DNA from: Pseudomonas tumuqii
GTDB taxonomy: Bacteria > Pseudomonadota > Gammaproteobacteria > Pseudomonadales > Pseudomonadaceae
Direction of reading: 5' to 3'
NCBI RefSeq assembly: GCF_013184545.1
Contig: NZ_JAAOJA010000007.1
Span: forward strand, 1-64,000
DNA: 64,000 nucleotides
The notes under the pieces: generated by a model
What the model was told of the DNA's origin: nothing
What the model saw: the letters and a program-made list of their open reading frames with translations, nothing else
The model's database searches: none
Made by a program: the position numbers and the translations under genes
Part shown: positions 1 through 12,065 of the stretch, piece by piece
How positions within the stretch are numbered: the stretch's first letter is position 1
Layout: each line of letters opens with the position of its first letter

Positions 1-402
1 GCCGCACCCGCCTTGCTGCGGGACGCCAAGATCAGCACGCCTGAAGACCTCTCAGCGCTGCCTGCCCTGGGTGCCCTGGAGGCGGACCGCAGAATTCACC
101 TGCGCTTGCAGCATGACAGTGGGCGCGTGCAGGAAGTCGTGCTGGAAGCGCGCCTGGCCATCGAGGACTTCAGCGTACGCAAGCACGCAGCCCTGGCCGG
201 CTTGGGCTTTACCATGCTGCCCGCGCCCCTGTGCCTGGATGAACTGGCCGACGGCCGGCTGATCCGCCTGCTGCCTGACTGGGCGCTGCCCACCGGCAAT
301 CTGCAGGCGGTATACACCCACAGACGCGGCATGCTGCCAGCCGTGCGCGCCTGGATCGAACATATCAGTGAAGCCTTCAGCCGCTGGGATCAGCCGGTTT
401 AG
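1..402 (+). CDS. LysR-family transcriptional regulator, C-terminal part
   Basis: This reading frame is open from the first base of the window and stops at 402, so only the last 133 residues are visible. They look like the second half of a LysR substrate-binding domain: a segment on the HAALAGLGFTMLP pattern (return to lobe 1, typical of LysR proteins), then LADGRLIRLLPDW and a final helix ending in a WIEHISEAF stretch. The N-terminal helix-turn-helix lies outside the window. Target genes and ligand cannot be inferred. A 12-bp palindrome containing GCGGCCGC follows the stop, but it is not clearly a terminator. Confidence 0.75.
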   Translation, partial: AAPALLRDAKISTPEDLSALPALGALEADRRIHLRLQHDSGRVQEVVLEARLAIEDFSVRKHAALAGLGFTMLPAPLCLDELADGRLIRLLPDWALPTGNLQAVYTHRRGMLPAVRAWIEHISEAFSRWDQPV

Positions 403-516
403 CGGAAAAGGCGACGGATCTATTTTCCAGGGCCTGAGCGGCCGCTCCTGGCCGGCTTTTGTCTGTTGCGACTGAGCCCAATGGGCCTTTGCCACCCGCC
501 ATCAGGCCCAGCACCG

Positions 517-1194
517 CTACCGCGTTTGCACCCTCCCAGCCAAGCGGTACACCTTGTACTCGGCGCGTTTCGGCGGCTGCTCGGGGGCCTGGGGATCGGC
601 TTCGAACAGGCTTTCGACATGCGCTAGGTCGATGTCGAAATCCGCCGCGTAGAGGGCCTGGAGTTCCGGGTCCACGCCCAGGGCTTGTTGCAGGCTGGCG
701 TGTTCTGCTGCGTCTTCGATGGTCAGCAGGAAGACGGGGCAGGTGGCGGGCAGGAGCAGGCGCAGCTGGGCCACGTAGCGCCTGCGGAGGTCTTCCGGCA
801 GGGCGGTGAGGGCGGCGCGGTCGTAGACGCTGTCGATCTGCCCCAGGTCGGCCTGGGTCAGGGCGAAGTAGTCGCCGCAGAGGATGGTGAGGCACCCGTG
901 TTGCCAGAGGGTGAAGCGGCCCTGCCGGCGCTTGACCGGCTGCAGGTGGTTCTCGCGGAAGAAGGCCTTGACCGCCAGCGGGCTCAATTCGACGCCAATC
1001 ACCTCATGGCCCTGCTCGACCAGCCAGAGCATGTCCAGGCTCTTGCCGCACAGCGGCACGAATACCCGGCTGCCCGGGGCCAGGCCGAGGCTCGGCCAGA
1101 AGCGGCTGAGCAGCGGGTTGACCGCCTGCTGGTGGAAATCGGTTCTGCGTTCGCGCCAGAGCCGCAGCCAGAGCTGGTTATCGCGCCCGGTCAC
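517..1194 (-). CDS. tpm: Thiopurine S-methyltransferase (bacterial TPMT)
   Basis: The 225-aa protein matches bacterial TPMT in length and layout. It has an N-terminal W-x-R-W-R-E-R-R..FHQ segment, a SAM-binding core (RVFVPLCGKSLDMLWL, then GVELSPLAV), and an acidic IDSVYDRAAL motif. Members transfer a methyl group from S-adenosylmethionine to thiopurines and, in pseudomonads, to selenium and tellurium oxyanions. The start is GTG with a weak ribosome-binding site. It lies 103 bp downstream of nifA on the same strand, so read-through from nifLA is possible. Its position is odd because nifB often follows nifA in related diazotrophs. Confidence 0.88.
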   Translation of the reverse strand: MTGRDNQLWLRLWRERRTDFHQQAVNPLLSRFWPSLGLAPGSRVFVPLCGKSLDMLWLVEQGHEVIGVELSPLAVKAFFRENHLQPVKRRQGRFTLWQHGCLTILCGDYFALTQADLGQIDSVYDRAALTALPEDLRRRYVAQLRLLLPATCPVFLLTIEDAAEHASLQQALGVDPELQALYAADFDIDLAHVESLFEADPQAPEQPPKRAEYKVYRLAGRVQTR

Positions 1195-1297
1195 GGGGCC
1201 GTCGGGCGCGTTGGCGCGGGGTTGCCCGCAGGCTGGACAAGGCGCCAGCGGCTGGCTGGCGCAGGGGCAGGGGCAGGGCGACGCGGGGCGGCGCCCA

Positions 1298-2869
<1,572 letters not shown>

Positions 2870-2881
2870 GGCCTCTGCGGA

Positions 2882-4822
<1,941 letters not shown>

Positions 4823-4885
4823 TCACAGCACAAAGCGCCCCAGAGGGGTGCAGCGCAGCTTTCCGCGAACAGGTAGGTGGGCGTT

Positions 4886-5458
4886 ATGGATTATCTGTTG
4901 TTTCTGATCGGCACCGTGTTGGTCAACAACGTGGTGCTGGTGCACTTCCTCGGCTTGTGTCCGTTCATGGGGGTGTCCGGCAAGCTCGACCCGTCGCTGG
5001 GCATGGGTGCGGCCACCACCCTGGTGATGACCCTCGGCGGCCTCTCCAGCTGGTTGCTCGAACACTATGTGTTGCAGCCGCTGGGCATCGGCTTCCTGCG
5101 CATCCTCGCCTACATCCTGGTGATCGCCGCCCTGGTGCAGTTCATCGAGCTGCTGATCCGCAAGAGCAGCCCGAAGCTGTACCGCGCGCTGGGCATCTAC
5201 CTGCCGTTGATCACCACCAATTGCGCCGTGCTCGGCGTGCCACTGATCAGCGTGCGCGAGGGCCACAGCCTGACCCAGGCCGGGCTGTTCGGCTTCGGTG
5301 CGGCGCTCGGTTTCACGTTGATCATGGTCATCTTCGCCGGCCTGCGCGAACGCCTGAGCCTGGCGAGCGTACCGGCGGCCTTTGCCGGCCCACCGATCGC
5401 CTTCGTCACCGCCGGCCTGCTGGCGATGACCTTCATGGGCTTCGGCGGATTGATCTGA
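4886..5458 (+). CDS. rnfA: RnfA, membrane subunit of the Rnf electron-transport complex
   Basis: RnfA is a six-helix inner-membrane protein and pairs with RnfE in the Rnf complex, which moves electrons between NADH and ferredoxin/flavodoxin at the expense of an ion gradient. The 190-aa protein starts at ATG 4886 with AGGTGG upstream; an in-frame GTG at 4877 is possible but less like the family. Hallmarks are the [21 protein letters not shown] stretch near the N terminus and [10 protein letters not shown] in the middle, the cysteines of which hold a membrane-embedded 2Fe-2S cluster shared with RnfE. It is the first gene of a NifA-type operon. Confidence 0.96.
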   Translation: MDYLLFLIGTVLVNNVVLVHFLGLCPFMGVSGKLDPSLGMGAATTLVMTLGGLSSWLLEHYVLQPLGIGFLRILAYILVIAALVQFIELLIRKSSPKLYRALGIYLPLITTNCAVLGVPLISVREGHSLTQAGLFGFGAALGFTLIMVIFAGLRERLSLASVPAAFAGPPIAFVTAGLLAMTFMGFGGLI

Positions 5459-5493
5459 GAGATGACCGGCTAGCGGCCGGCGAGGAGGGCGAC

Positions 5494-6018
5494 ATGCTGG
5501 TGGCAACGCTTGCACTGGCGGCGATGGGGCTGATCCTGGGCGCTGGCCTGGGACTGGCGGCGCGGCTGTTCGCCGTCGGCGACGACAACCCGCTGCTGAA
5601 GGAGATCGAACAGCTGCTGCCGGGCAGCCAGTGCGGGCAGTGCGGCTACCCCGGCTGCGGTCCGGCCGCCAGCGCCTTGCTCGAGGGCCGGGCGGCGGTC
5701 ACCTGTTGTCCGCCCGGTGGCGTGGCCCTGGCCGAGAAGCTCGCCGAACTGCTCGGCGTGGCGCTGGACGCGGGGCAGATGAGCGCGCCGCTGCTGGCGC
5801 GCATCGACGCTGCGCAATGCACCGGCTGTACCCGTTGCTACCGGGCCTGCCCGACCGACGCCATCGTCGGTGCCAACGGCCAGATCCACAGCGTGCTGGC
5901 GAACGCCTGCACCGGCTGCGGCAAGTGCCTGGCGGCCTGCCCGGAGGACTGCATCGGCATGGCTGCGCAGCAGCCGACCCTGGACCACTGGCGCTGGGCC
6001 AAGCCCCAGGCCGCCTGA
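5494..6018 (+). CDS. rnfB: RnfB, iron-sulfur subunit of the Rnf complex
   Basis: RnfB is a 174-aa protein with one N-terminal membrane anchor (about residues 3-25), a 4Fe-4S motif in the CGQCGYPGC segment, and two ferredoxin-type clusters (CTGCTRCYRACP and CTGCGKCLAACP). It carries electrons within the Rnf complex at the cytoplasmic face. The start at ATG 5494 follows a strong GAGGAGGG ribosome-binding site; an open frame reaches back to 4804 but is a continuation through rnfA. Confidence 0.95.
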   Translation: MLVATLALAAMGLILGAGLGLAARLFAVGDDNPLLKEIEQLLPGSQCGQCGYPGCGPAASALLEGRAAVTCCPPGGVALAEKLAELLGVALDAGQMSAPLLARIDAAQCTGCTRCYRACPTDAIVGANGQIHSVLANACTGCGKCLAACPEDCIGMAAQQPTLDHWRWAKPQAA

Positions 6019-6038
6019 CCCGACCACGGAGCATTCGC

Positions 6039-7571
6039 ATGTTCAATCTCGCCCGCATCCGCGGTGGCATCCACCCGGCAGGCCACAAGGACCGCTCGGC
6101 CGCGCTGCCGATCGGCACCCTGGCGCTGCCGCCGCGCCTCTACCTGCCGCTGCTTCAGCATGCCGGGGCGGAAAACCTGCCGCTGGTCAAGGTCGGCGAC
6201 CGGGTGCTCAAGGGCCAGCTGCTGGCCAGCTCGCCCTCGGAACTGTCGGCGCCATTGCATGCACCCAGCTCCGGGCGAATCGTCGAAGTCGGGCCGATTC
6301 CCGCGCCGCACCCGTCCGGGTTGCAGGTCAACGGCCTGGTCATCGAGTGCGACGGCGAGGAGCGCTGGATCGACCTGGACGTCCCGGCCGATCCCTTCGC
6401 GGTAGCCCCGCTGATTCTGGCCGAGAGGGTGGCCCAGGCCGGCATCGTCGGCCTCGGCGGGGCGATCTTCCCGGCGGCGGTGAAGCTCAAGCAGGGCACC
6501 CGTCACGAGATCAAGACGGTGCTGGTCAACGGCAGCGAGTGCGAGCCCTACCTGAGCACCGATGACCGCCTGATGCGCGAGCGCGCCGAGGCGATCGTCG
6601 ACGGTGCCCGCTTGATCCAGCACATCCTGCGCGCCTACAGCATCGTCATCGCCATCGAGGACAACAAGCCGGAGGCCCTGGCCGCCATGCGCGCCGCCAG
6701 CGAACCCTTCGGCGCCATCGAGGTGGTGGCGGTGCCGGCGCGCTATCCGATGGGCTCGGCCAAGCAGCTGATCCAGGAGATCACCGGCCGCGAGGTGCCC
6801 GCCGGCGGACGCAGCACGGCGGTCGGCGTGCTGGTGCACAACGTCGGCACGGTGTACGCCATCCAGCAGGCGCTGCGCCATGGCCGGCCGCTGATCTCGC
6901 GGGTGGTGACCGTGGCCGGCAGCTGCGTGACCAGCCCGCGCAACCTGGAGACGCTGATCGGCACCCCGGCGCAGGCGCTGTTCGATGCCTGCGGCGGCCT
7001 GGCCCGCGAACCCCGGCAGTTGATGCTCGGCGGACCGATGATGGGGGTGCAGCTGCCGTCCGCCGGGGTGCCGCTGATCAAGGGCGCCACCGGTCTGCTG
7101 GCGCTGGCCGCGCACGAGCTGCCGCAGCGCGAGGCGGCGCCCTGCATCCGCTGTGCGCGCTGCGTGGATGCCTGCCCGATGGGCCTGACCCCGCTGCAGA
7201 TGGCGGCCCACGCGCGGGTCGACGACTTCGACGGGGCCAGCGACTACGGCCTGAGCGACTGTATCCTGTGTGGCTGCTGCGCCTATGTCTGCCCCTCGCA
7301 CATTCCCCTGGTGCAGTACTTCCAGTACGCCATGGGCCAGCAGGACGAGCGGCGCAACGCGGCGCGCAAGAACGACTACATCAAGCAGCTCAGCGAGGCC
7401 CGCACCGCCCGCCTGGCGGCGGAGGAGGCCGCGCGCAAGGCAGCCAAGGCGGCCAAGGCGCAGCAGCGCAAGCCGGCCAGGCCGGTCGGCGAAGCGTCCG
7501 GCGCCGCGCCGATCCCCGAGTCCATCCCCGAGCCCGTCGCCGAGCGAATTAGCGAGAGTGTGCAACCATGA
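6039..7571 (+). CDS. rnfC: RnfC, NADH-binding/iron-sulfur subunit of the Rnf complex
   Basis: RnfC is the soluble NADH/FMN-binding entry subunit. The 510-aa protein has the N-terminal RnfC barrel-sandwich domain (GGIHPAGHK start), a Complex I 51-kDa-like flavin/NADH region (about 130-330), and two 4Fe-4S motifs near 370-425 (CIRCARCVDACP and CILCGCCAYVCP). A short alanine/lysine-rich tail follows; in many gammaproteobacteria this tail is much longer. The last four bases overlap rnfD (ATGA), indicating translational coupling. Confidence 0.95.
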   Translation: MFNLARIRGGIHPAGHKDRSAALPIGTLALPPRLYLPLLQHAGAENLPLVKVGDRVLKGQLLASSPSELSAPLHAPSSGRIVEVGPIPAPHPSGLQVNGLVIECDGEERWIDLDVPADPFAVAPLILAERVAQAGIVGLGGAIFPAAVKLKQGTRHEIKTVLVNGSECEPYLSTDDRLMRERAEAIVDGARLIQHILRAYSIVIAIEDNKPEALAAMRAASEPFGAIEVVAVPARYPMGSAKQLIQEITGREVPAGGRSTAVGVLVHNVGTVYAIQQALRHGRPLISRVVTVAGSCVTSPRNLETLIGTPAQALFDACGGLAREPRQLMLGGPMMGVQLPSAGVPLIKGATGLLALAAHELPQREAAPCIRCARCVDACPMGLTPLQMAAHARVDDFDGASDYGLSDCILCGCCAYVCPSHIPLVQYFQYAMGQQDERRNAARKNDYIKQLSEARTARLAAEEAARKAAKAAKAQQRKPARPVGEASGAAPIPESIPEPVAERISESVQP

Positions 7572-8668
7572 CCCCTGATCAGCCGGCCTGCGGGCCGTTC
7601 GCCCACGACCGCTCCACGGTCAACCGCCTCATGCTGCACGTCTGCCTGGCGCTGCTGCCGGCCAGCCTGTTCGGCCTCTATCTGTTCGGCTGGCCGGCGA
7701 TCAACCTGTGGCTGCTCACCTGCGCTGCGGCATTGCTCAGCGAAGCGGTCTGCCTGCACCTGCTCGGCCAGCCGCTGCGCCGTCTGCTGGACGGCTCGGC
7801 GCTGCTGACCGGCTGGCTGCTGGCGTTGTCGTTGCCGCCCTGGGCGCCCTGGTGGGTCGGCGTCGGCGGCAGTGTGTTCGCCATCGGCATCGGCAAGCAG
7901 CTGTACGGCGGCATCGGCCAGAACCTGTTCAACCCGGCGATGCTGGCGCGGGTGGCGCTGCTGATCGCCTTCCCGCTGCAGATGACCAGCTGGGCGCTGC
8001 CGCATCCGCTGGGGGCGGCCGGGACGCCGGACTTCCTCGACGGGCTGCGCATCACCTTCGCCGGCGCCGCGCCCCTCGACGGCATGAGTGGCGCCACCGC
8101 GCTGGGCAACCTGAAGACCCAGCTGACCCTGCAACGCAGTGCCAGCGACATCCTCGCCAGCGACTTCCGCCTGTTGCCAAGCCTGCTCGGCTACAGCGGC
8201 GGCAGCCTGGGCGAGACCTCTACGCTGCTGCTCCTGCTCGGCGGCCTGTGGCTGTTGGCGCTGCGTATCGTCCACTGGGAGATCCCGCTGGCCATGCTGC
8301 TGGCGGTGCTGCTGCCGGCCGCGCTGGCCCAGCAGATCGACCCGCTGCGCTATCCCGGCGCGCTCTACCACCTGAGTTCCGGCGGCCTGCTGCTGGGCGC
8401 GCTGTTCATCGCCACCGATCCGGTCACCTCGCCGGTCAGCCGGGTCGGACGGCTGATCTTCGGCGGCGGTTGCGGCCTGCTGGTCTACCTGATCCGCACC
8501 TGGGGCAACTTCCCCGAGGCGGTGGCCTTCGCCGTGCTGTTCATGAATGCGCTGAGCCCGCTGATCGACCGCACCTGCCGCCCGCGCGCCTATGGCCGCA
8601 ACCCGCGCGGCAAACCGCTGGTCGCCGCCAGTTGGACCCGGCGGGCGAAGGAGGTGGACAAGGTATGA
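7568..8668 (+). CDS. rnfD: RnfD, flavin-bearing membrane subunit of the Rnf complex
   Basis: RnfD is a 366-aa polytopic membrane protein of the NqrB/RnfD family. The SGAT motif (near residue 177, in GMSGATALGN) provides the threonine to which FMN is attached covalently by a phosphoester bond. Other family signatures are GIGKQLYGGIGQNLFNPAM and FIATDPVTSP. It overlaps rnfC at its start and rnfG at its end, both by the ATGA arrangement. Confidence 0.95.
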   Translation: MTPDQPACGPFAHDRSTVNRLMLHVCLALLPASLFGLYLFGWPAINLWLLTCAAALLSEAVCLHLLGQPLRRLLDGSALLTGWLLALSLPPWAPWWVGVGGSVFAIGIGKQLYGGIGQNLFNPAMLARVALLIAFPLQMTSWALPHPLGAAGTPDFLDGLRITFAGAAPLDGMSGATALGNLKTQLTLQRSASDILASDFRLLPSLLGYSGGSLGETSTLLLLLGGLWLLALRIVHWEIPLAMLLAVLLPAALAQQIDPLRYPGALYHLSSGGLLLGALFIATDPVTSPVSRVGRLIFGGGCGLLVYLIRTWGNFPEAVAFAVLFMNALSPLIDRTCRPRAYGRNPRGKPLVAASWTRRAKEVDKV

Positions 8669-9348
8669 ACAGCGAACAGACCGATCTGCCGGTGCCCCCC
8701 GAACGCGAGGCGGAGGCTTCGCGCCTTGCCCGCTGGCGCTCGCGGGTGGCATACCAGGGGCTGTCGCTGGGCCTGGTATGCGCCCTGGTGGCCTTGGCGC
8801 TGCTGCTCGGCGACCACTTCACCCGTGACGCCATCGCCAGTCGCCAGCAGGAGGACCAACTGGCCACGCTGCGCCAGGTGTTGCCGGCGCGGCTCTACGA
8901 CAACGACCCGCTGGCCGAGGCCTTCCGCCTGCAGGATGCCGAACTGGGCGAGGTCGAGGTCTATCCGGCGCGGCGTGGCGGCGAGCTGGTGGCCGTGGCG
9001 CTGCGGGTCGGCACGCTTGGCTATGGCGGGCCGATCGTCCAGCTCATCGCGCTGGACAACCAGGGGCGGATCCTCGGCGTGCGCGTGCTCAGCCACAAGG
9101 AGACTCCCGGCCTGGCCGACAAGATCGAAGCGGCCAAGAGCGACTGGATCACGCGTTTCGCCGGCCTGTCGCTGGGCAATCCGCCGCTCGCGGGCTGGGC
9201 GGTGCAGAAGGACGGCGGCCAGTTCGACCAGTTCGCCGGCGCCACCATCACCCCGCGCGCGGTGGTCAAGGGCATTCTCCGGGCGCTGCAGCTGCACGCC
9301 CGCCACGCCGGCAAGCTGGCCGGACAACCTGAGGAGGTGCAGCCATGA
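8665..9348 (+). CDS. rnfG: RnfG, periplasmic FMN-binding subunit of the Rnf complex
   Basis: RnfG has one N-terminal membrane helix (about residues 33-52) and a periplasmic FMN-binding domain. The 227-aa protein carries the covalent flavinylation motif GATITPRAV near its C terminus, along with [11 protein letters not shown] typical of NqrC/RnfG. It starts inside the rnfD stop codon and ends inside the rnfE start. Confidence 0.94.
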   Translation: MNSEQTDLPVPPEREAEASRLARWRSRVAYQGLSLGLVCALVALALLLGDHFTRDAIASRQQEDQLATLRQVLPARLYDNDPLAEAFRLQDAELGEVEVYPARRGGELVAVALRVGTLGYGGPIVQLIALDNQGRILGVRVLSHKETPGLADKIEAAKSDWITRFAGLSLGNPPLAGWAVQKDGGQFDQFAGATITPRAVVKGILRALQLHARHAGKLAGQPEEVQP

Positions 9349-10061
9349 GCCACTGTGGCGGAGCGCAGATCGTCGTGCGCCAGGGCAAGCGGCCCTGGCA
9401 ATACTTCACCGATGCCCTGTGGGACTACAACGTCGCCCTGGTGCAGATGCTCGCCCTGTGCCCGGCGCTGGCGGTCACCACCAGCGCCACCAACGGCCTG
9501 GGCATGGGCCTGGCCACCACCCTGGTGCTGATCATCAGCAACGCGATCATCTCGTCGTTGCGCCATGTCATCTCGCCGGAGGTCCGCAACCCGTTGATGA
9601 TCGGCATCATCGCCGGCGTGGTGACGCTGATCGACATGGCGATGAACGCCTGGACGCACGAGCTGTACCAAGTGCTCGGCCTGTTCATCGCGCTGATCGT
9701 CACCAACTGCGCGGTGCTCGGCCGCGCTGAGGCGTTCTGCCTGAAGCACCCGGTGCTGCCCTCGATACTCGATGGTGCCGGTAGCGGCATCGGCTTCACC
9801 TGGGTGCTGGTGCTGATCGGCGGCATCCGCGAAATCCTCGGCAGCGGCACCCTGTTCGCCCAGGCCTCGTCGCTGCTCGGGGTGCATTTCCAGTGGCTGG
9901 AGCTCACCGTGCTGCCGGGCTTTCAGGGCATTCTCCTGGCCATCCTGCCGCCCGGCGCCTTCATCGCCCTGGGCTTTCTGTTGGCCGGCAAACGGGTGCT
10001 CGACCGGCGCCGCGCCGAGCGGCGGATCAAGACCCATGGCGAGCTGGTGGTGCTGCCGTGA
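9345..10061 (+). CDS. rnfE: RnfE, membrane subunit of the Rnf complex
   Basis: RnfE is a 238-aa polytopic inner-membrane protein homologous to RnfA and NqrD. It has the [18 protein letters not shown] and [15 protein letters not shown] segments that carry conserved cysteines, and a positively charged C-terminal tail. It is coupled to rnfG by an ATGA overlap. Confidence 0.95.
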   Translation: MSHCGGAQIVVRQGKRPWQYFTDALWDYNVALVQMLALCPALAVTTSATNGLGMGLATTLVLIISNAIISSLRHVISPEVRNPLMIGIIAGVVTLIDMAMNAWTHELYQVLGLFIALIVTNCAVLGRAEAFCLKHPVLPSILDGAGSGIGFTWVLVLIGGIREILGSGTLFAQASSLLGVHFQWLELTVLPGFQGILLAILPPGAFIALGFLLAGKRVLDRRRAERRIKTHGELVVLP

Positions 10062-10092
10062 AGCCATCGAGGAGTAAGACAGGAGGGCATTT

Positions 10093-10359
10093 ATGAGAAT
10101 CGCCGTGGTGTATGTCGCGCCCACCCAGCCGCTGTTGCTCAACTGCCAGGTCGCCGATGGCAGCACGGTGGCGCAGGCCATAGAACAATCCGGCCTGTTG
10201 CGCTGTTGCCCCGAGATCGACCTGCGCACGCAGAAGGTCGGCGTGTTCGGCAAGTTCGTGAAGCTCGACAGTCCGTTGCAGGAAGGTGACCGCGTGGAGA
10301 TCTATCAACGCATCACGCGGGTGCTCGATGAAGACGAGGACGATGATGAAGACGACTAG
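10093..10359 (+). CDS. rnfH: RnfH-family protein (ubiquitin-like beta-grasp fold)
   Basis: The 88-aa protein is a small RnfH-family member. It has the N-terminal [12 protein letters not shown] strand, the [24 protein letters not shown] core and an acidic tail of Asp and Glu. It is not a membrane part of Rnf and its biochemical role is unsettled, though it accompanies nif-linked rnf operons. A strong AGGAGGG ribosome-binding site precedes ATG 10093. Confidence 0.9.
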   Translation: MRIAVVYVAPTQPLLLNCQVADGSTVAQAIEQSGLLRCCPEIDLRTQKVGVFGKFVKLDSPLQEGDRVEIYQRITRVLDEDEDDDEDD

Positions 10360-10377
10360 GTAGCCGAGGAGGCCCCG

Positions 10378-11106
10378 ATGAATAGCCCCGTGAACATGAA
10401 CCGTGAAACCGCATTACGCATTGCCCTGGCCGCCCGGGCCATGCCCGGCATCGGTGTCGGCCAACTGCTGGAGATCCTGCATCAGCGGATCGACGGCGAG
10501 CTGACCGAGGAAAGCCTGCAGACCGTGACCGTCACCGATCTGAAAACCGGCTTCGCCAGCGCCGACGGCGAGGAGGACGGCGAGGACATCGGCATCGGCC
10601 TGCCGGCCATGAAGGACGCCGTGCGCATCCTCTGGGGCGAGCACGTCACCGAAGCCCTGCCGCAACCGGTCGCCCTGGACAGCCTGGCGGAAGGCTCGAT
10701 CCGCGTGGCCATCGCCTCCAACAATGGCGAGCGCCTGGACGGCCACTTCGGTTCCTGCCTGCGCTTCCTGATCTATCAGGTCAGCCCCACTGGCAAGGCC
10801 CTGGTCGCCATCCGCTCGGCCCTCGAAGCGGACTTCGCCGAGGACAAGAACGCCTACCGCGCCGAGCTGATCGCGGATTGCCAGGTGCTCTATGTAGTCT
10901 CCATCGGCGGCCCGGCGGCGGCCAAGGTGGTCAAGACCGGCATCTACCCGATGAAGAAGATCGACGGCGGCCATGCCGACGAGATCCTCGCCGAACTGCA
11001 GCAGGTGATGGCCAGCGCACCGCCGCCCTGGCTGGCCAAGCTGCTGGGCATCGCCGCCGAACAGCGGGTGCGCTTCGCCCTCTCGGACGACGCGGCCTGC
11101 GCATGA
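10378..11106 (+). CDS. nafY: NafY-like nitrogenase accessory factor (gamma protein)
   Basis: NafY binds apo-dinitrogenase and FeMo-cofactor and helps cofactor insertion. This 242-aa protein has the family layout: an N-terminal helical apo-NifDK-binding domain (about 1-95) and a C-terminal NifX/NifB-like cofactor-binding domain (about 105-232). The RLDGHFGSC motif has His123, equivalent to the FeMo-co-binding histidine known from Azotobacter NafY. It is the last gene of the rnf operon (18 bp after rnfH, GAGGAGG site 6 nt before ATG). A paralogue without this histidine, nifY, lies at 17841. Confidence 0.92.
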   Translation: MNSPVNMNRETALRIALAARAMPGIGVGQLLEILHQRIDGELTEESLQTVTVTDLKTGFASADGEEDGEDIGIGLPAMKDAVRILWGEHVTEALPQPVALDSLAEGSIRVAIASNNGERLDGHFGSCLRFLIYQVSPTGKALVAIRSALEADFAEDKNAYRAELIADCQVLYVVSIGGPAAAKVVKTGIYPMKKIDGGHADEILAELQQVMASAPPPWLAKLLGIAAEQRVRFALSDDAACA

Positions 11107-11141
11107 GGGAAGCGCGTCGAACGCGCCGAAACGCATAAATT

Positions 11142-11388
11142 GTAGGGGCGGGGGGGACGCCTAGTTGCATGCCCGCGATCTCTGGACTGACGAGGAGTTT
11201 CGCGGGCATGGCCCGCTCCTACGGGATTGGGCGTTTCCACGCTTTTGTAGGATGGTGTTGAGCGCAGCGATACCCATCGATAGCGCTTCGCGACGTCGCC
11301 GCCGATTCCGGCAAGGCAACATGCCCGCGATCTTTGGGCTGACGACGCATTTCGCGGGCATGCAACTAGGCGTCCCCGCCGCTCCTAC
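11142..11388. repeat. MITE-like/REP compound element with 39-bp terminal inverted repeats
   Basis: The outer 39 bp on each side (11142-11180 and 11350-11388) are near-perfect inverted complements, including an exact 26-bp core around GACGCCTAGTTGCATGCCCG. Inside lie a further REP-like copy (CGCGGGCATGGCCCGCTCC near 11201-11219) and a segment beginning GTAGGATGGTGTTGAGCGC (11247 on) that is shared with a repeat at 35401. No transposase is encoded. It fills the space between nafY and the following minus-strand operon. Confidence 0.7.
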
Positions 11389-11394
11389 GGCCTG

Positions 11395-11430
11395 CCAAAA
11401 AGAAACTCCCCCAGGAGCACAAGGGGGAGT
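11395..11430 (-). terminator. Rho-independent terminator of the SIR2-like operon
   Basis: ACTCCCCC (11405-11412) pairs with GGGGGAGT (11423-11430). On the minus strand the stem is followed by TTTCTTTTT. It lies 29 bp after the stop of the 188-aa gene and insulates it from nafY. Confidence 0.75.
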
Positions 11431-11459
11431 GGCTTATCGGCCGAAAAGGGACATCCGGG

Positions 11460-12026
11460 TCAGACCGGGCCGCGGGCCTCGCGGCGCGGGGCGATGGTGA
11501 AGCCGAGGGCTTCGGTGTAGCCGAGGCTGGCGAGTGTCGGCTGGTAGTCGGCCAGGGCCTGATAGAGGGTGATGACCTTGTCTTCGGCGCTCTGGCCCTT
11601 GAAGTCGTCCTTGTCCAGGCGCAGGTCGGCCATCAGGGTGTTCCATACGGCGCCGCCATCGGGGTGTGGCAGGAGGATCATGCTCAGCCCGTCGAGTTCG
11701 CAGCGCAGGGCCTTGCCGAGGTTCTCCACGTAGAACAGCACCTTCGCATCTGCGGCCAGGTCGCCGCGGTAGCCTTCGATAAACAGCGGCAGCAGAGCCA
11801 GGTCGATCAGCGCGCCGGCGACCATGCTCAGTTTGTCGTGGTTTGCCAGCAGCACGGCCTGCTTGATCACCGCCTTGGGTGGCATGCGCCGTCCGGACGC
11901 ATCGGCGATGTCGCCTTCCTCCAGCACCAGGTCGCCACGGAAGGCATGGATGCCGGCCTGGCTGGTCGGGCCTTTGAAACTCAGGTTGCACAGCAGATTG
12001 CGGGTTTCATAGGTGTTCAGCAGCAT
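11460..12026 (-). CDS. Conserved-looking protein of unknown function, nif-cluster associated
   Basis: I do not recognise a family for this 188-aa soluble protein. It has no signal peptide, membrane segment or metal-binding cysteine pattern; it is mixed alpha/beta with an acidic centre (YRGDLAADAKVLFYVENLGKALRC, then a GLSMILLPHPDGG stretch). It lies 39 bp downstream of the SIR2-like gene on the same strand and ends just before a terminator, so the two form an operon. Because that operon has a sigma-54 promoter with a NifA site and faces nifH, it is probably made during nitrogen fixation. A good ribosome-binding site (AGGGAGA) precedes the ATG. Confidence 0.75.
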   Translation of the reverse strand: MLLNTYETRNLLCNLSFKGPTSQAGIHAFRGDLVLEEGDIADASGRRMPPKAVIKQAVLLANHDKLSMVAGALIDLALLPLFIEGYRGDLAADAKVLFYVENLGKALRCELDGLSMILLPHPDGGAVWNTLMADLRLDKDDFKGQSAEDKVITLYQALADYQPTLASLGYTEALGFTIAPRREARGPV

Positions 12027-12065
12027 GGTTGGGTTCTCCCTGTTGTTGATGGTGTGTGAAGTGGT

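Noticed and set aside
5838..7565. Long minus-strand open frame opposite rnfB/rnfC
   Set aside because: It is a shadow of rnfC with biased composition (His, Gln and Gly rich) and no start signal.
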